Positions 52,904-62,595 of a stretch of DNA of 64,000 bases are shown here, piece after piece. Below the pieces are notes generated by a model. That model did no database searches, was not told the origin of the DNA, and saw only the letters and a program-made list of their open reading frames with translations. The DNA is from an uncultured Parabacteroides sp. GTDB taxonomy: Bacteria > Bacteroidota > Bacteroidia > Bacteroidales > Tannerellaceae. Every line of letters begins with the position of its first letter. Within the stretch, counting starts at the first letter, position 1. The translations under genes and the position numbers were made by a program. The stretch lies in assembly GCA_934718155.1 (NCBI GenBank), contig CAKUZF010000005.1, positions 1 to 64,000 on the forward strand, written 5' to 3'.

Positions 52904-53398
52904 TCAGAGAAGGATGGATTCCTTGCGTTTCTTCTCGCTCCATGCGCCCTCGGCGGGATAGCCCAAGGGGAGGAGTACGACGGGCTCGACCGACTCGGCC
53001 AGGCCGAACAGCTGCTTCACTCGGGGTGCGTCGAAGTTGCACACCCAGCAGCTGCCCAGCCCTTGCTCGGCGGCGGCCAGGCAGAGATGCTCCGTCAGGA
53101 TGGCCACGTCGATGTCGAGGTGGTCTTTGCCATCGGCTCGCTTCCAGCTCTCGGCATGGTCGCCACAGACGATGAGGTAGAGCGGTGCCGACTTAAACCA
53201 CTCGCGGTTGTAGCAGCTTTGCAGCTGTTGGCGCTCGGCCTCGCTCTCGATCAGCAGCACGTGCCAAGGTTGTTTGTTGACGGCCGACGGGGCCATGCGC
53301 CCCGCCTCCAAGATGTAGCGGATCTTCTCAGGCTCCACCTTGCGGTCGATGTAGCTGCGGATGGAGCAACGCTTGCGTGTTAATTCCAAGAAATTCAT
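52904..53398 (-). CDS. Nitroreductase family protein
   Basis: The 164-residue protein starts MNFLELTRKRCSIRSY, has the MAPSAVNKQPWHV motif, a VAILTEHLCLAAAEQGLGSCWV segment and ends in a PLGYP motif, the pattern of short FMN nitroreductases. It differs from the other nitroreductase at 40.6 kb. Its start overlaps the glycosyltransferase stop (ATGA), so the two are co-translated; substrate unknown. Confidence 0.9.
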   Translation of the reverse strand: MNFLELTRKRCSIRSYIDRKVEPEKIRYILEAGRMAPSAVNKQPWHVLLIESEAERQQLQSCYNREWFKSAPLYLIVCGDHAESWKRADGKDHLDIDVAILTEHLCLAAAEQGLGSCWVCNFDAPRVKQLFGLAESVEPVVLLPLGYPAEGAWSEKKRKESILL

Positions 53399-54345
53399 AT
53401 CTCTTTCTCAATTTTATAGTTGTTGCGATTGGGGGAGTTGCGCGAGATCAGCTCGCCGACGAATCCCGCCAAGAAGAGCTGCGTGCCGATGATCATGGCT
53501 GTCAGGGCGATGTAGAAGTAGGGCGAGAGGGCCACCAGCGGGAGCAGGTCGCCCGAGAGGATGGAGGCCAGCTTCATGCCCAACACGACCACCAGGGCGA
53601 TGAATCCCACCAAGAACATCAAGCTACCCAGCAGTCCGAAGAAGTGCATCGGCTTCTTGCCGAACTTGGAGGTGAACCACAGCGTGATCAGGTCGAGATA
53701 GCCATTCACGAAGCGATCGAGGCCGAACTTGGTCGTTCCATACTTGCGCGCCTGATGGTGCACCACCTTCTCGCCGATCTTCGTGAATCCCGCGATCTTG
53801 GCCAAGTAGGGGATGTAGCGGTGCATGTCGTTATACACCTCGATGTTCTTGACCACCTCCTTGCGGTAGGCCTTCAGCCCGCAGTTGAAATCGTGCAGGT
53901 TGTGGATGCCCGAGAATTTGCGTGCCGTGGCGTTGAACAGCTTGGTGGGGATGGTCTTCGAGAGCGGGTCGTAGCGTTTCTTCTTCCAGCCCGACACGAG
54001 GTCGTAGCCCTCTTCGGTGATCATTCGGTAAAGCTCTGGAATCTCGTCGGGGCTGTCTTGCAGGTCGGCGTCCATGGTGATCACCACGTCGCCCTCGGCC
54101 CGCTGGAAGCCGCAATGCAGTCCGGGCGACTTGCCGTAGTTGCGGCGGAACTTGATGCCATGCACATAGGGCGAGCGTTTCCGCAACGCCTCGATCACCT
54201 CCCAGGAGTTGTCGGTGCTGCCGTCGTTCACGAAGATGATCTCGTAGGTGAATCCGTTGGCCTTCATCACCCGCTCGATCCATTCGAACAGTTCGGGCAG
54301 CGACTCAGCCTCGTTATAGAGGGGTATAACTACTGAAATATCCAT
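53395..54345 (-). CDS. Family 2 glycosyltransferase (DPM1/ArnC-like)
   Basis: The 316-residue protein begins MDISVVIPLYNEAESL and has the GT-A motifs VNDGSTDNSW and MDADLQDSP (DxD-type metal site), then the FNCGLKAYRKEVV segment, and two C-terminal transmembrane helices (about 235-300). Such enzymes transfer sugars to polyprenyl phosphate at the inner membrane. The ATG at 54345 fits the conserved start; a longer frame upstream is Lys/Arg-rich and unlikely. It follows a DUF4199 gene by 61 bases, a pairing I recall from other Bacteroidales. Confidence 0.92.
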   Translation of the reverse strand: MDISVVIPLYNEAESLPELFEWIERVMKANGFTYEIIFVNDGSTDNSWEVIEALRKRSPYVHGIKFRRNYGKSPGLHCGFQRAEGDVVITMDADLQDSPDEIPELYRMITEEGYDLVSGWKKKRYDPLSKTIPTKLFNATARKFSGIHNLHDFNCGLKAYRKEVVKNIEVYNDMHRYIPYLAKIAGFTKIGEKVVHHQARKYGTTKFGLDRFVNGYLDLITLWFTSKFGKKPMHFFGLLGSLMFLVGFIALVVVLGMKLASILSGDLLPLVALSPYFYIALTAMIIGTQLFLAGFVGELISRNSPNRNNYKIEKEI

Positions 54346-54406
54346 GTCTTTATTTTCTTCTGATTCTTTTATGCTATATATATTATATGTATGGTCTTGG
54401 TTTGGC

Positions 54407-55012
54407 CTATTCTTTTTCCTTCTTTTTCTTCTCCTCTTCCTCGGTTTCCTGCAGGAATTCGTCATCCAACTTCTTGAGGATCTCCCTCATCTGGGGAGTT
54501 ATATGATAATAACTGCGGCGATAGACCATGGCCGCTATGGGGAGGGAGACGATCACGCCGTAGAACGTGTTGCTGAGGATGCCTTGCAAGGTCAGCTGGA
54601 TGGGCGTGAAGTGGATCTCGCGCATGGCCTGGATGATTGTCTCGTCGGCTTGATTCTCTTCCAGCAGCTTCACGACCTCGTTGATCGTGCTGGCCATGAA
54701 GTCGGAGGGCATCATGTAGCGGAAGTTGTAGTAGTGGGCCAGCGAGACGATCAGGGCGGCGAAGAAGTAGATCCCAATGCCCAGCATCCAGGCGCGCCAG
54801 AAGTTGAAGCGGGTTATATTCATAATCCGATAGATATTGATCATGCGGTAGAGGATGTAGGGCACCGCGAGGGTGAAACCCCAGTAGAGCCCCAGCAAGA
54901 AGGGGTGTTGCGGACTGAACATATAAAATAGGTATTTGAACACCCAGAAAAGACCCATGAAGAGGCCGAAGTTCCCGGCGACAGGTGCGATTGCTTTTAG
55001 ATTCTCCAGCAT
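54407..55012 (-). CDS. DUF4199 membrane protein
   Basis: The 201-residue protein has about four hydrophobic helices (near 15-35, 40-60, 75-95 and 145-165) and a charged Glu/Lys-rich C-terminal tail. The pattern fits DUF4199, a Bacteroidetes family with no established function that commonly sits beside a family 2 glycosyltransferase. It is the first gene of a five-gene minus-strand operon with its own -7 box. Confidence 0.82.
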   Translation of the reverse strand: MLENLKAIAPVAGNFGLFMGLFWVFKYLFYMFSPQHPFLLGLYWGFTLAVPYILYRMINIYRIMNITRFNFWRAWMLGIGIYFFAALIVSLAHYYNFRYMMPSDFMASTINEVVKLLEENQADETIIQAMREIHFTPIQLTLQGILSNTFYGVIVSLPIAAMVYRRSYYHITPQMREILKKLDDEFLQETEEEEKKKKEKE

Positions 55013-55041
55013 GATGTGTGCGTTTATTGATTATGAGTGGG

Positions 55042-55049
55042 CAAAGATA
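55042..55049 (-). promoter_or_regulatory. Bacteroidetes -7 box for the DUF4199-to-ApbE operon
   Basis: TATCTTTG on the minus strand, exact TAnnTTTG match, 30 bases upstream of the DUF4199 ATG. No later -7 box was seen before the dehydratase, so the whole operon may be read from here. Confidence 0.65.
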
Positions 55050-55196
55050 AGGCAAAAATTTCAGTCTGCCCCTTCGAAACGCCGTTTCCTCGTGATGCGG
55101 CAGTAAATCTCGGCCTTTGGCATCGGAATGTTTCGATTATTTTACAAGTCGATGATGATTATTTGACAAATATCACGGAATATTAGAAAAATTGGT

Positions 55197-55204
55197 TATC
55201 TTTG
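55197..55204 (+). promoter_or_regulatory. Bacteroidetes -7 box for susC-susD, with a long leader
   Basis: TATCTTTG matches TAnnTTTG 142 bases before the susC ATG. The 333-base gap (55013-55345) otherwise holds only the opposing DUF4199 promoter and an A/T-rich leader. I found no obvious riboswitch; leader regulation of such loci is known in Bacteroides but is not shown here. Confidence 0.65.
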
Positions 55205-55345
55205 CGGCGTTTCTGTAAAAGGTACACAAACTAAAAATATCTCTTAAAGCGTTGTTTCGGGAGAAACACGCCGGATTTTAATAGGTAAAAAGATTTAAAA
55301 AAGATTCGAAAGATCTTCAAAACTTAAATTTAAAGACAAAGTAAG

Positions 55346-58300
55346 ATGACAAAGAATGAATCGAAGCTGTTCTCCGTTCAAGGAGTAGCAAAAGCCTCTA
55401 TGTTCTGTTTGTTGCTGTCTGCTTTCTCAATGAGCGGTGCGTTGGCAGCTCCTGTCGCTATGGGCGATGCGAACGCAATGGTCGTTCAGCAGGGAAAGAA
55501 GGTGACAGGTGTAGTCGTTGATGCCAACGGTGAGCCGGTAATTGGTGCCAACGTAGTGGTAAAAGGTACAACGAATGGTACTATCACTGATTTTGATGGT
55601 AACTACTCGATCGAGGGCGTTTCTGCCAACGACGTATTAGCTATCTCATACATCGGTTACATCTCTCAGGAGGTTGCGGTTGGCAGCCAGTCTACTATCA
55701 ACGTGACGCTGCGTGAGGATTCTCAGGCCTTAGACGAGGTCGTAGTCGTAGGTTACGGTGTGATGCGTAAGTCTGACGTTACGGGTTCAATCGCTGTAGC
55801 GAAGGGCGACGACTTGACGAAGAACCAGAACTTCTCCGCGCTCGACAACTTGCGTGGTAAGGTCTCAGGTGTGAACATCTTCTCTAACTCCAGCCAGCCG
55901 GGCGCTTACTCCAACCGTGTTGTGATCCGTGGTATGGCTACGATCAACGCCTCTACCAACCCCTTGTATGTTGTGGATGGCGTAGTGATGGAGAACTTCG
56001 ATTTGGTCAACCCGAACGACATCGAGTCGATGGAGGTGTTGAAGGATGCTTCAGCAGCCGCTATCTACGGTGCGCGCGGTGCCAACGGTGTCATCATGGT
56101 TACCACGAAGCGTGGTAAGAAGGACGGCGAGGGCGTACAGGTTTCTTACCAGGGTTCTGTGAGCGCTTCTCACATCGCTCGCAAGATGGACACGCTGACC
56201 GCTTCAGAGTGGTGCGACGCCTTCATGCAGGGTTTGGAGAACGAGAACAAGTATCAGGGCAAGAGCTGGTCGCTGAACCGCGCCGACTGGTTTAACGACT
56301 CACAGTTCTTCGACGCTAACGGTAATCCCTACTACGATACGAACTGGCAGGACGAGGCTACTCGCATAGCCGTTTCGCACAACCACCAGTTGAACATCCA
56401 GCAGGCTGGTAAGAGCTCTTCGTTCGGTGCTTTCTTAAACTACACCGATCAGCAGGGTATCGTAAACAACACGTATAACAAGCGTATCAACGCGAAGATG
56501 GCCTACGATGCCAACCCGACTCCTTGGTTGTCGACCGCGGTGAACGTGTTGGTCAACCACACTTGGGGCCGTTACACGCCGGAGGACGGTGGTGGCCAGG
56601 AGGCTCGCCGTACGATGATCGAGATGTTGCCTTGGTTGCCCGTTCGCGATCAGAATGGCAAGTATACGACCTCTACCTCTTCAACGATTGGCGATGTGCT
56701 TGGTTTCGAGGGTATGTCAAACCCCGTTATGATCTTGGACTTGCAGCGCCGTATGCGCTACAACACGCAGATCTTCGGTAACGCGGCGTTGACTTTCCAC
56801 TTGGCCGAGGGCTTGGATTTGAAGACCCAGTTGGGTGTGGATCACCACAATCAGACGTATCGTGGTTACTCTTCTGTAGAGTTGAACAACATCTCTATGC
56901 CGAACGGTTGGGCAGAGTATAACAACACCAACTCGCTCTACTGGCAGGAGGAGACCTACTTGACATACAACAAGGTGTTTGGTGAGCACCGTTTGAACGC
57001 GATGGCCGGTTTGTCATGGACAGAGCGTACGGAGAACTATAACAAGGCTCGTACAGAGGGCTTCTCTGACGATTTCTTCGAGGATTTCAACATGGGCGCT
57101 GGTACGACTCCGTCTGCACCCACTTCTTCATGGGAGCGTTGGAGAATGAACTCTTACTTCTTGCGTTTGGCCTACACATATAAGGATCGCTACTCAGCAA
57201 CCGTTACGACTCGTGTGGATGGTTCTTCTAAGTTTGGTGAGAACAACAAGTATGCCGTGTTCCCCTCTGCCGGTTTGGCATGGAACATCTCTCAGGAGGA
57301 TTTCTTGAAAGACAACAATACGATCAGCAACTTGAAGCTCCACACCAGCTATGGTTTGACTGGTAACTCCGAGATCGACGTTTATAAGTCTTTGGCTCGT
57401 GTAACTTCGGGTACGTTGTTGCTGAACGGCGTTCGCGCTCCCTATTCTTACATCAGCGATATGGCTAACCCCGACTTGAAGTGGGAGAAGACAGGCCAGT
57501 TCGACTTGGGTATGGAGATCGGCTTGTGGCAGAACAAGTTGTCGTTCGATGTCGCTTACTACAACAAGAAGACAACCGACTTGCTTTTGGATTGTCCGTT
57601 GCCTCACTCAACCGGTTTCAAGACGGTGTATAAGAACATCGGTTCTGTGCGAAATCAGGGTATGGACTTGATGATCTCGGCTCGCCCCGTGACTACCAAC
57701 GACTTCTCTTGGAGTTCTACGCTGAACTTGAACTACAACAAGAACGAGATTCTTCACTTGGGCGACAACGACGAGGATATCGAGATGAACGGCTGGGTAG
57801 GTGGCTCTGAGTCTATCTTGCGCGTAGGCGAGAACATGAGCTCATTCTATGGCTATCGCCGTCTGGGTGTTTACACCGAGGAGGACTACAAGGCCGGCAA
57901 TTGCGCGTTGAATCAGGTGGGTCGTGCGAAGCGTACGGAGACCAAGGAGATCATCGGTAAGGGTATGCCCGACTGGACTGGTAGCTGGGTGAACAACTTC
58001 TCTTACAAGAACTTCGACTTGACGATGGACTTCCAGTTCGTTTGGGGCGTTGAGACCTTGCAGCAGTTCTACCACTCAACCTACGACCGCTTCGGTATCA
58101 CCAACGGTTTGAGCAACATCCTGTATGACGCTTACAACGGTACGAACCCCAACACGATGCAGCAGGCTATCTACTTGTGTAACTCAGGTCACGCAGGTCA
58201 GGATACTACGATCGACGACGCTTGGATCGCCAACGGTTCTTACTTGCGTCTGAACATGTTGCAGCTGGGTTATACCTTCGACTCTGCGGTAGCGAAGAAG

Positions 58301-58489
58301 ATCGGTTTGGCAGGCTTGCGCGTGTATGCAAGTGGCAACAACCTGTTCTTGATCACATCTAAGGACTTCAACGGTTACGATCCTGAGGCTACTTCACAGG
58401 GCAGCTCTAACCAGTTCGGTCAGAACATGGTATTCTTCTCTTATCCGAGAGCGAGAACATTCACCTTCGGTGTTAACGTAACATTTTAA
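55346..58489 (+). CDS. susC-like: SusC/RagA family TonB-linked outer-membrane transporter
   Basis: The 1047-residue protein has a signal region (about 1-35), a carboxypeptidase regulatory-like domain (GKKVTGVVVDANGEPVIGANV), a TonB-box-like ALDEVVVVGYG segment near 128-138, a plug with LYVVDGV and GANGVIMVTTKRGK, and a large barrel ending in the VNVTF strand. It lacks an STN signalling domain. With SusD it imports glycan fragments through the outer membrane. Codon use leans to GGT, CGT and TTG more than the neighbours, typical of high expression. Confidence 0.95.
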   Translation: MTKNESKLFSVQGVAKASMFCLLLSAFSMSGALAAPVAMGDANAMVVQQGKKVTGVVVDANGEPVIGANVVVKGTTNGTITDFDGNYSIEGVSANDVLAISYIGYISQEVAVGSQSTINVTLREDSQALDEVVVVGYGVMRKSDVTGSIAVAKGDDLTKNQNFSALDNLRGKVSGVNIFSNSSQPGAYSNRVVIRGMATINASTNPLYVVDGVVMENFDLVNPNDIESMEVLKDASAAAIYGARGANGVIMVTTKRGKKDGEGVQVSYQGSVSASHIARKMDTLTASEWCDAFMQGLENENKYQGKSWSLNRADWFNDSQFFDANGNPYYDTNWQDEATRIAVSHNHQLNIQQAGKSSSFGAFLNYTDQQGIVNNTYNKRINAKMAYDANPTPWLSTAVNVLVNHTWGRYTPEDGGGQEARRTMIEMLPWLPVRDQNGKYTTSTSSTIGDVLGFEGMSNPVMILDLQRRMRYNTQIFGNAALTFHLAEGLDLKTQLGVDHHNQTYRGYSSVELNNISMPNGWAEYNNTNSLYWQEETYLTYNKVFGEHRLNAMAGLSWTERTENYNKARTEGFSDDFFEDFNMGAGTTPSAPTSSWERWRMNSYFLRLAYTYKDRYSATVTTRVDGSSKFGENNKYAVFPSAGLAWNISQEDFLKDNNTISNLKLHTSYGLTGNSEIDVYKSLARVTSGTLLLNGVRAPYSYISDMANPDLKWEKTGQFDLGMEIGLWQNKLSFDVAYYNKKTTDLLLDCPLPHSTGFKTVYKNIGSVRNQGMDLMISARPVTTNDFSWSSTLNLNYNKNEILHLGDNDEDIEMNGWVGGSESILRVGENMSSFYGYRRLGVYTEEDYKAGNCALNQVGRAKRTETKEIIGKGMPDWTGSWVNNFSYKNFDLTMDFQFVWGVETLQQFYHSTYDRFGITNGLSNILYDAYNGTNPNTMQQAIYLCNSGHAGQDTTIDDAWIANGSYLRLNMLQLGYTFDSAVAKKIGLAGLRVYASGNNLFLITSKDFNGYDPEATSQGSSNQFGQNMVFFSYPRARTFTFGVNVTF

Positions 58490-58522
58490 TTAATCAATTC
58501 AAAAGTAACAAGAAATATCACG

Positions 58523-60115
58523 ATGAAAAATATATTGACAATCGCAACTGCGTGCGCTTTCTTGGCCGGAGGATTTTGTTCTTGTAACGACTTCTTGGAT
58601 GAGGAGGTAAAATCTTCAGTGACTGCACCAGATTACTATAAGACACAGGCTCAGGCTGAGGCCAACGTGAACAACCTGTATCGCACGGGTGCCCCCAGCG
58701 TAATGTCGAGTGTGGGTAGCGCATACGTGGGTCCGTTCTCTTCGATCACGAGCATGCTGACTGGTTATTTCACCAATAGCTATGAGGGTCAGGAGTTCGT
58801 TTGTAAGTACTCTCGCGAGTTGACTCGCCAGGAGAACACGATGAACGTTTCTGGCACGATGGATGGCGTGTGGGACGATTGCTACAAGGCAATCAACGCA
58901 GCCAATGGCGCTATCAAGTACATTCCGTCTATCGCAATGGATAACAACACTTCGGCTCGTCTGCTGGGCGAGGCTAAGTTCTTCCGTGCTTACAACTACT
59001 TCCTGTTGGTGAAGACTTTCGGCGCTGTGCCCATGCCTACTGAGCCGTATGAGTCGATGGACAACCTCTACTTGGAGCGCACGGCCGCTGAGACGGTTTA
59101 CGGCTTGATCGAGTCTGACTTGAAGGACGCTGTCAACGTTTTGCCCGCAGCGAAGTTCTATAGCAATGGCAACCGCGTGACGAAGTATGCCGCAGCGATG
59201 ATGCTGGCCTCTGTTTATATGCAGGAGAACAAGTATGCCGACGCGGCTACTTACGCGAAGATGGTGATCGACTCACCGCACGCTTTGGCAACCAACGACA
59301 ACCTGGAGCTGGGTTCGGCTTACAACAAGATCCGTGCTTTGGATGGCTTGGACGAGTCGATCTACGCATACGAGTTCAACGAGTCGATCAGCAACGGTAG
59401 CTGGTGGCCTACTTACGCATTCAACTCTGCGGCTACAGCCGTGTTCGGCACCTACTCAATCTTCGAGCGTGTAATGGGTCCGACGAACCAGTTCTTGAAT
59501 GTTTATGAGGCTAACGACTTGCGCGTACAGCCCAACCAGTTCTACCACTGGAAATACACCAACCCCGACAACGGCAAGACTTGGGAGGCTGATCCCGCTG
59601 TAGGTCCGGGCTGCTGGTTCTTCTACGAGGAGAACGCATTGCTGAACTCGGGTCGTTCAACGAAGGACCGCAACCTGTTCCGCTATGCGGAGGCTTTGCT
59701 CGACGGCGCTGAGGCTATCGCTCAGTCTTCGGGCGTGAACGCCGAGGCTGCTGGCTACTTGGCTCAGGTGAAGGCACGTGCCAACATGGAGGGCAAGACC
59801 GCTGCGGCTATCGCAACCGACTTGCAGAAGTTGAGCAAGGAGCAGTTCATCGAGGAGTGCTGGAACGAGCGTCTGCGTGAGTTCCCGTTCGAGTTCAAGA
59901 TCTGGGACGACTGCGTACGTACGAAGAAGTTCCCCGTAATCTCGAAGACGGAGAAGGGCAAGGTGCAGTATGTTGACTTGGTAGGTGCTCAGAACGCTTC
60001 TGGCGCAACCTTCAAGCAGTCTGACCTGTTGTGGCCGATCTCTCTGAACGAGATTCAGCGCAACCCGAACTTGACGCAGAACGAGGGTTACCAGGCTTCT
60101 TCATCAAGCAAGTAA
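58523..60115 (+). CDS. susD-like: SusD/RagB family glycan-binding lipoprotein
   Basis: The 530-residue outer-membrane lipoprotein has a lipobox ending at Cys21 (GFCSC) and the SusD fold: the opening NDFLDEEVKSSVTAPDYYKTQAQ region, TPR-like helices with EAKFFRAYNYFLLVKTFGAVPM, and the C-terminal ECWNERLREFPFEFKIWDD segment. It forms the lid of the SusC transporter and captures glycans at the surface. It lies 33 bases after susC. A hairpin follows its stop. Confidence 0.95.
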   Translation: MKNILTIATACAFLAGGFCSCNDFLDEEVKSSVTAPDYYKTQAQAEANVNNLYRTGAPSVMSSVGSAYVGPFSSITSMLTGYFTNSYEGQEFVCKYSRELTRQENTMNVSGTMDGVWDDCYKAINAANGAIKYIPSIAMDNNTSARLLGEAKFFRAYNYFLLVKTFGAVPMPTEPYESMDNLYLERTAAETVYGLIESDLKDAVNVLPAAKFYSNGNRVTKYAAAMMLASVYMQENKYADAATYAKMVIDSPHALATNDNLELGSAYNKIRALDGLDESIYAYEFNESISNGSWWPTYAFNSAATAVFGTYSIFERVMGPTNQFLNVYEANDLRVQPNQFYHWKYTNPDNGKTWEADPAVGPGCWFFYEENALLNSGRSTKDRNLFRYAEALLDGAEAIAQSSGVNAEAAGYLAQVKARANMEGKTAAAIATDLQKLSKEQFIEECWNERLREFPFEFKIWDDCVRTKKFPVISKTEKGKVQYVDLVGAQNASGATFKQSDLLWPISLNEIQRNPNLTQNEGYQASSSSK

Positions 60116-60145
60116 TCCGTCGGTGCTGACGAATAAATGATAGGG

Positions 60146-60179
60146 AAAGGGAAGGGTGTATAGCATTCTTCCCTTTTTT
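60146..60179 (+). terminator. Hairpin with T run after susD
   Basis: A 9-bp stem (60146-60154 with 60168-60176) ends in a T run. It may limit read-through into the mannosidase genes, keeping SusC/SusD more abundant than the enzymes. Confidence 0.75.
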
Positions 60180-60196
60180 ATTATCAAGCGAATCAC

Positions 60197-60204
60197 TATT
60201 TTTG
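60197..60204 (+). promoter_or_regulatory. Bacteroidetes -7 box for the GH92 genes
   Basis: TATTTTTG matches TAnnTTTG, 28 bases before the first GH92 ATG, directly after the susD terminator. The mannosidases can thus be read separately from susC-susD. Confidence 0.55.
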
Positions 60205-60231
60205 CAAACACAAGATTAATAGCGTTATATC

Positions 60232-62592
60232 ATGGAGAAAAAGAAATTATTTGCTTTTGCGTTGGCTGCTGTCTTGTCGTGGGTGGGTCAACCCGCATCG
60301 GCGGTGGCAAGCGAGGCTTTCGACCCGGTAGAATACGTTAACCCTTTGATGGGAACACAGTCTACCTTTGAGTTGTCAACGGGCAACACCTATCCGGCTA
60401 TCGCACGTCCGTGGGGCATGAACTTCTGGACGCCGCAGACCGGAAAGATGGGCGACGGTTGGCAGTATGTCTATACGGCCAACAAGATCCGTGGCTTCAA
60501 GCAGACCCATCAGCCCAGTCCTTGGATCAACGACTACGGCCAGTTTGCCATCATGCCGGTGGTTGGTGCGCCGGAGTTCGACCAAGACAAGCGTGCGAGC
60601 TGGTTCTCGCACAAGGGCGAGGTGGCCAAGGCTTACTATTATAAAGTCTATTTGGCTGAGCACGACATCGTGACGGAGCTGACGCCTACCGAGCGTGCGG
60701 CGATGTTTCGCTTCACCTTCCCCGAGAACGACCATTCCTACGTCGTGATCGATGCCTTCGACAAGGGCTCTTACGTGAAGGTGCTTCCCGAGGAGCGCAA
60801 GATCGTGGGCTACTCGACGAAGAACAGCGGCGGTGTGCCCGAGAACTTCAAGAACTATTTCGTGATCGAGTTCGATAAGCCTTTTACCTACACTTCCACC
60901 TTCGCCGACAAGGAGCTGAAGGAGGGCGTGAAGGAGCAGCAGGCCGATCATGTGGGAGCCGTGATCGGTTTCCAGACCAAGAAGGGCGAGGTGGTGCACG
61001 CCAAGGTGGCCTCTTCGTTCATCAGCCTCGACCAGGCTGCCGTCAATATGAAAGAGCTGGGCAACGACTCGTTCGACACGCTGGTGCGGAAAGGCAAGCA
61101 GAGCTGGAACGACCTCTTGGGCAAGATCGAAGTAGAGGGGGGCGACCTGGATCAGTATCGCACGTTCTACTCATGCATGTATCGTTCGCTGCTCTTCCCC
61201 CGCAAGTTCTACGAGGTCGATGCGAAGGGCGACGTCGTGCACTATAGCCCCTACAACGGCGAGGTTCGCCCGGGCTACATGTTCACCGACAGTGGTTTTT
61301 GGGACACCTTCCGCTGTCTGTTCCCCTTCTTGAACCTCATGTTCCCCTCCATCAACAAGGAGATGCAAGAGGGCTTGATCAACACCTACAAGGAGAGCGG
61401 CTTCTTCCCCGAGTGGGCCAGCCCCGGCCATCGCGGCTGCATGGTGGGCAACAACTCCGCCTCTATCTTGGTGGATGCCTACATGAAGGGTGTGAAAGTG
61501 GACGATTTGCAGACCCTCTACGAGGGCTTGATGTATGGCACGGAGCATGTTCACCCAACGGTTAGCTCAACGGGACGTTTGGGCCATGAATACTATAACA
61601 AGTTGGGCTATGTGCCCTACGACGTGAAGATCAACGAGAATGCGGCGCGCACCTTGGAGTATGCCTACAACGACTGGTGTATCTGGAAGTTGGCGAAGGC
61701 GATGAACCGCCCGAAGGCTGAGCAGGAGCTGTTCGCCCGCCGTGCGTTGAACTATCGCAACCTGTTCGACAAGGAGACCAACCTGATGCGTGGCCGCTTG
61801 GAGAATGGCGACTTCATGGCTCCCTTCTCGCCGTTGAAGTGGGGCGATGCCTTCACCGAGGGCAACAGCTGGCACTACTCTTGGTCGGTGTTCCACGATC
61901 CGCAGGGCTTGATCAACCTGATGGGTGGCAAGGAGGTGTTCGTGCAGATGCTCGACTCGGTCTTCAACGTGCCGCCTTTGTTCGACGATAGCTACTACGG
62001 ACAGGTGATCCACGAGATCCGCGAGATGACGGTGATGAACATGGGCAACTATGCCCACGGCAACCAGCCGATCCAGCACATGATCTACCTCTACGACTGG
62101 GCCGGAATGCCTTGGAAGGCGCAGTATTGGTTGCGCGAGGTGATGAATCGCATGTACACCCCGAATGCCGATGGCTACTGCGGCGACGAAGACAACGGAC
62201 AGACCTCCGCTTGGTATGTCTTCACGGCTTTGGGCTTCTATCCCGTCGCTCCGGGCACGACGCAGTATGCGCTGGGCGCTCCGCTCTTCAAGAAAGCCAC
62301 ACTCCATTTCGAGAACGGCAACAACCTCGTGATCGAGGCCCCGAAGAACAGCGATGCCAACCGCTACATCCAGTCGCTCCGTTTCAACGGCCAGGACTAC
62401 ACGAAGAACTACTACGATCATAACGACCTTTTCAAGGGAGGAAAGATCGAGATCGAGATGGGCGACCAGCCCAATATGCAGCGCGGTACGCAGGCGGCCG
62501 ACCTGCCTTACTCATTCTCTGTGAACGAGGAGGGGGTGAGCAAGTTGCAACCGATCAGCGTTAAACCGTCGAAAAAGAAAGGAAAGAAATAA
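60232..62592 (+). CDS. GH92 alpha-mannosidase
   Basis: The 786-residue protein has a signal peptide (about 1-25) and the GH92 layout: YVNPLMGTQSTFELSTGNTYPAIARPWGMNFW-type N-terminal beta domain, then the catalytic helical barrel. Glu543 of EGNSWHYSW is the candidate general acid, His594-Glu595 (HEIREM) shapes the +1 site, and Asp652/Asp654 of GDEDNGQ are candidate bases; these spacings match those I recall for BT3990. GH92 enzymes are calcium-dependent exo-mannosidases, often alpha-1,2. The GNQPIQHMIYLY motif differs from the GNEPSHH of some GH92 subgroups, so linkage specificity is uncertain. Confidence 0.95.
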   Translation: MEKKKLFAFALAAVLSWVGQPASAVASEAFDPVEYVNPLMGTQSTFELSTGNTYPAIARPWGMNFWTPQTGKMGDGWQYVYTANKIRGFKQTHQPSPWINDYGQFAIMPVVGAPEFDQDKRASWFSHKGEVAKAYYYKVYLAEHDIVTELTPTERAAMFRFTFPENDHSYVVIDAFDKGSYVKVLPEERKIVGYSTKNSGGVPENFKNYFVIEFDKPFTYTSTFADKELKEGVKEQQADHVGAVIGFQTKKGEVVHAKVASSFISLDQAAVNMKELGNDSFDTLVRKGKQSWNDLLGKIEVEGGDLDQYRTFYSCMYRSLLFPRKFYEVDAKGDVVHYSPYNGEVRPGYMFTDSGFWDTFRCLFPFLNLMFPSINKEMQEGLINTYKESGFFPEWASPGHRGCMVGNNSASILVDAYMKGVKVDDLQTLYEGLMYGTEHVHPTVSSTGRLGHEYYNKLGYVPYDVKINENAARTLEYAYNDWCIWKLAKAMNRPKAEQELFARRALNYRNLFDKETNLMRGRLENGDFMAPFSPLKWGDAFTEGNSWHYSWSVFHDPQGLINLMGGKEVFVQMLDSVFNVPPLFDDSYYGQVIHEIREMTVMNMGNYAHGNQPIQHMIYLYDWAGMPWKAQYWLREVMNRMYTPNADGYCGDEDNGQTSAWYVFTALGFYPVAPGTTQYALGAPLFKKATLHFENGNNLVIEAPKNSDANRYIQSLRFNGQDYTKNYYDHNDLFKGGKIEIEMGDQPNMQRGTQAADLPYSFSVNEEGVSKLQPISVKPSKKKGKK

Positions 62593-62595
62593 AAC

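Noticed and set aside
61858..62190. Loss of catalytic residues in the first GH92 because of the GNQP motif
   Set aside because: The candidate acid Glu543, His594-Glu595 and Asp652/654 are in place with the expected spacing. GNQPIQH seems to be a common subgroup variant, not an inactivating change.
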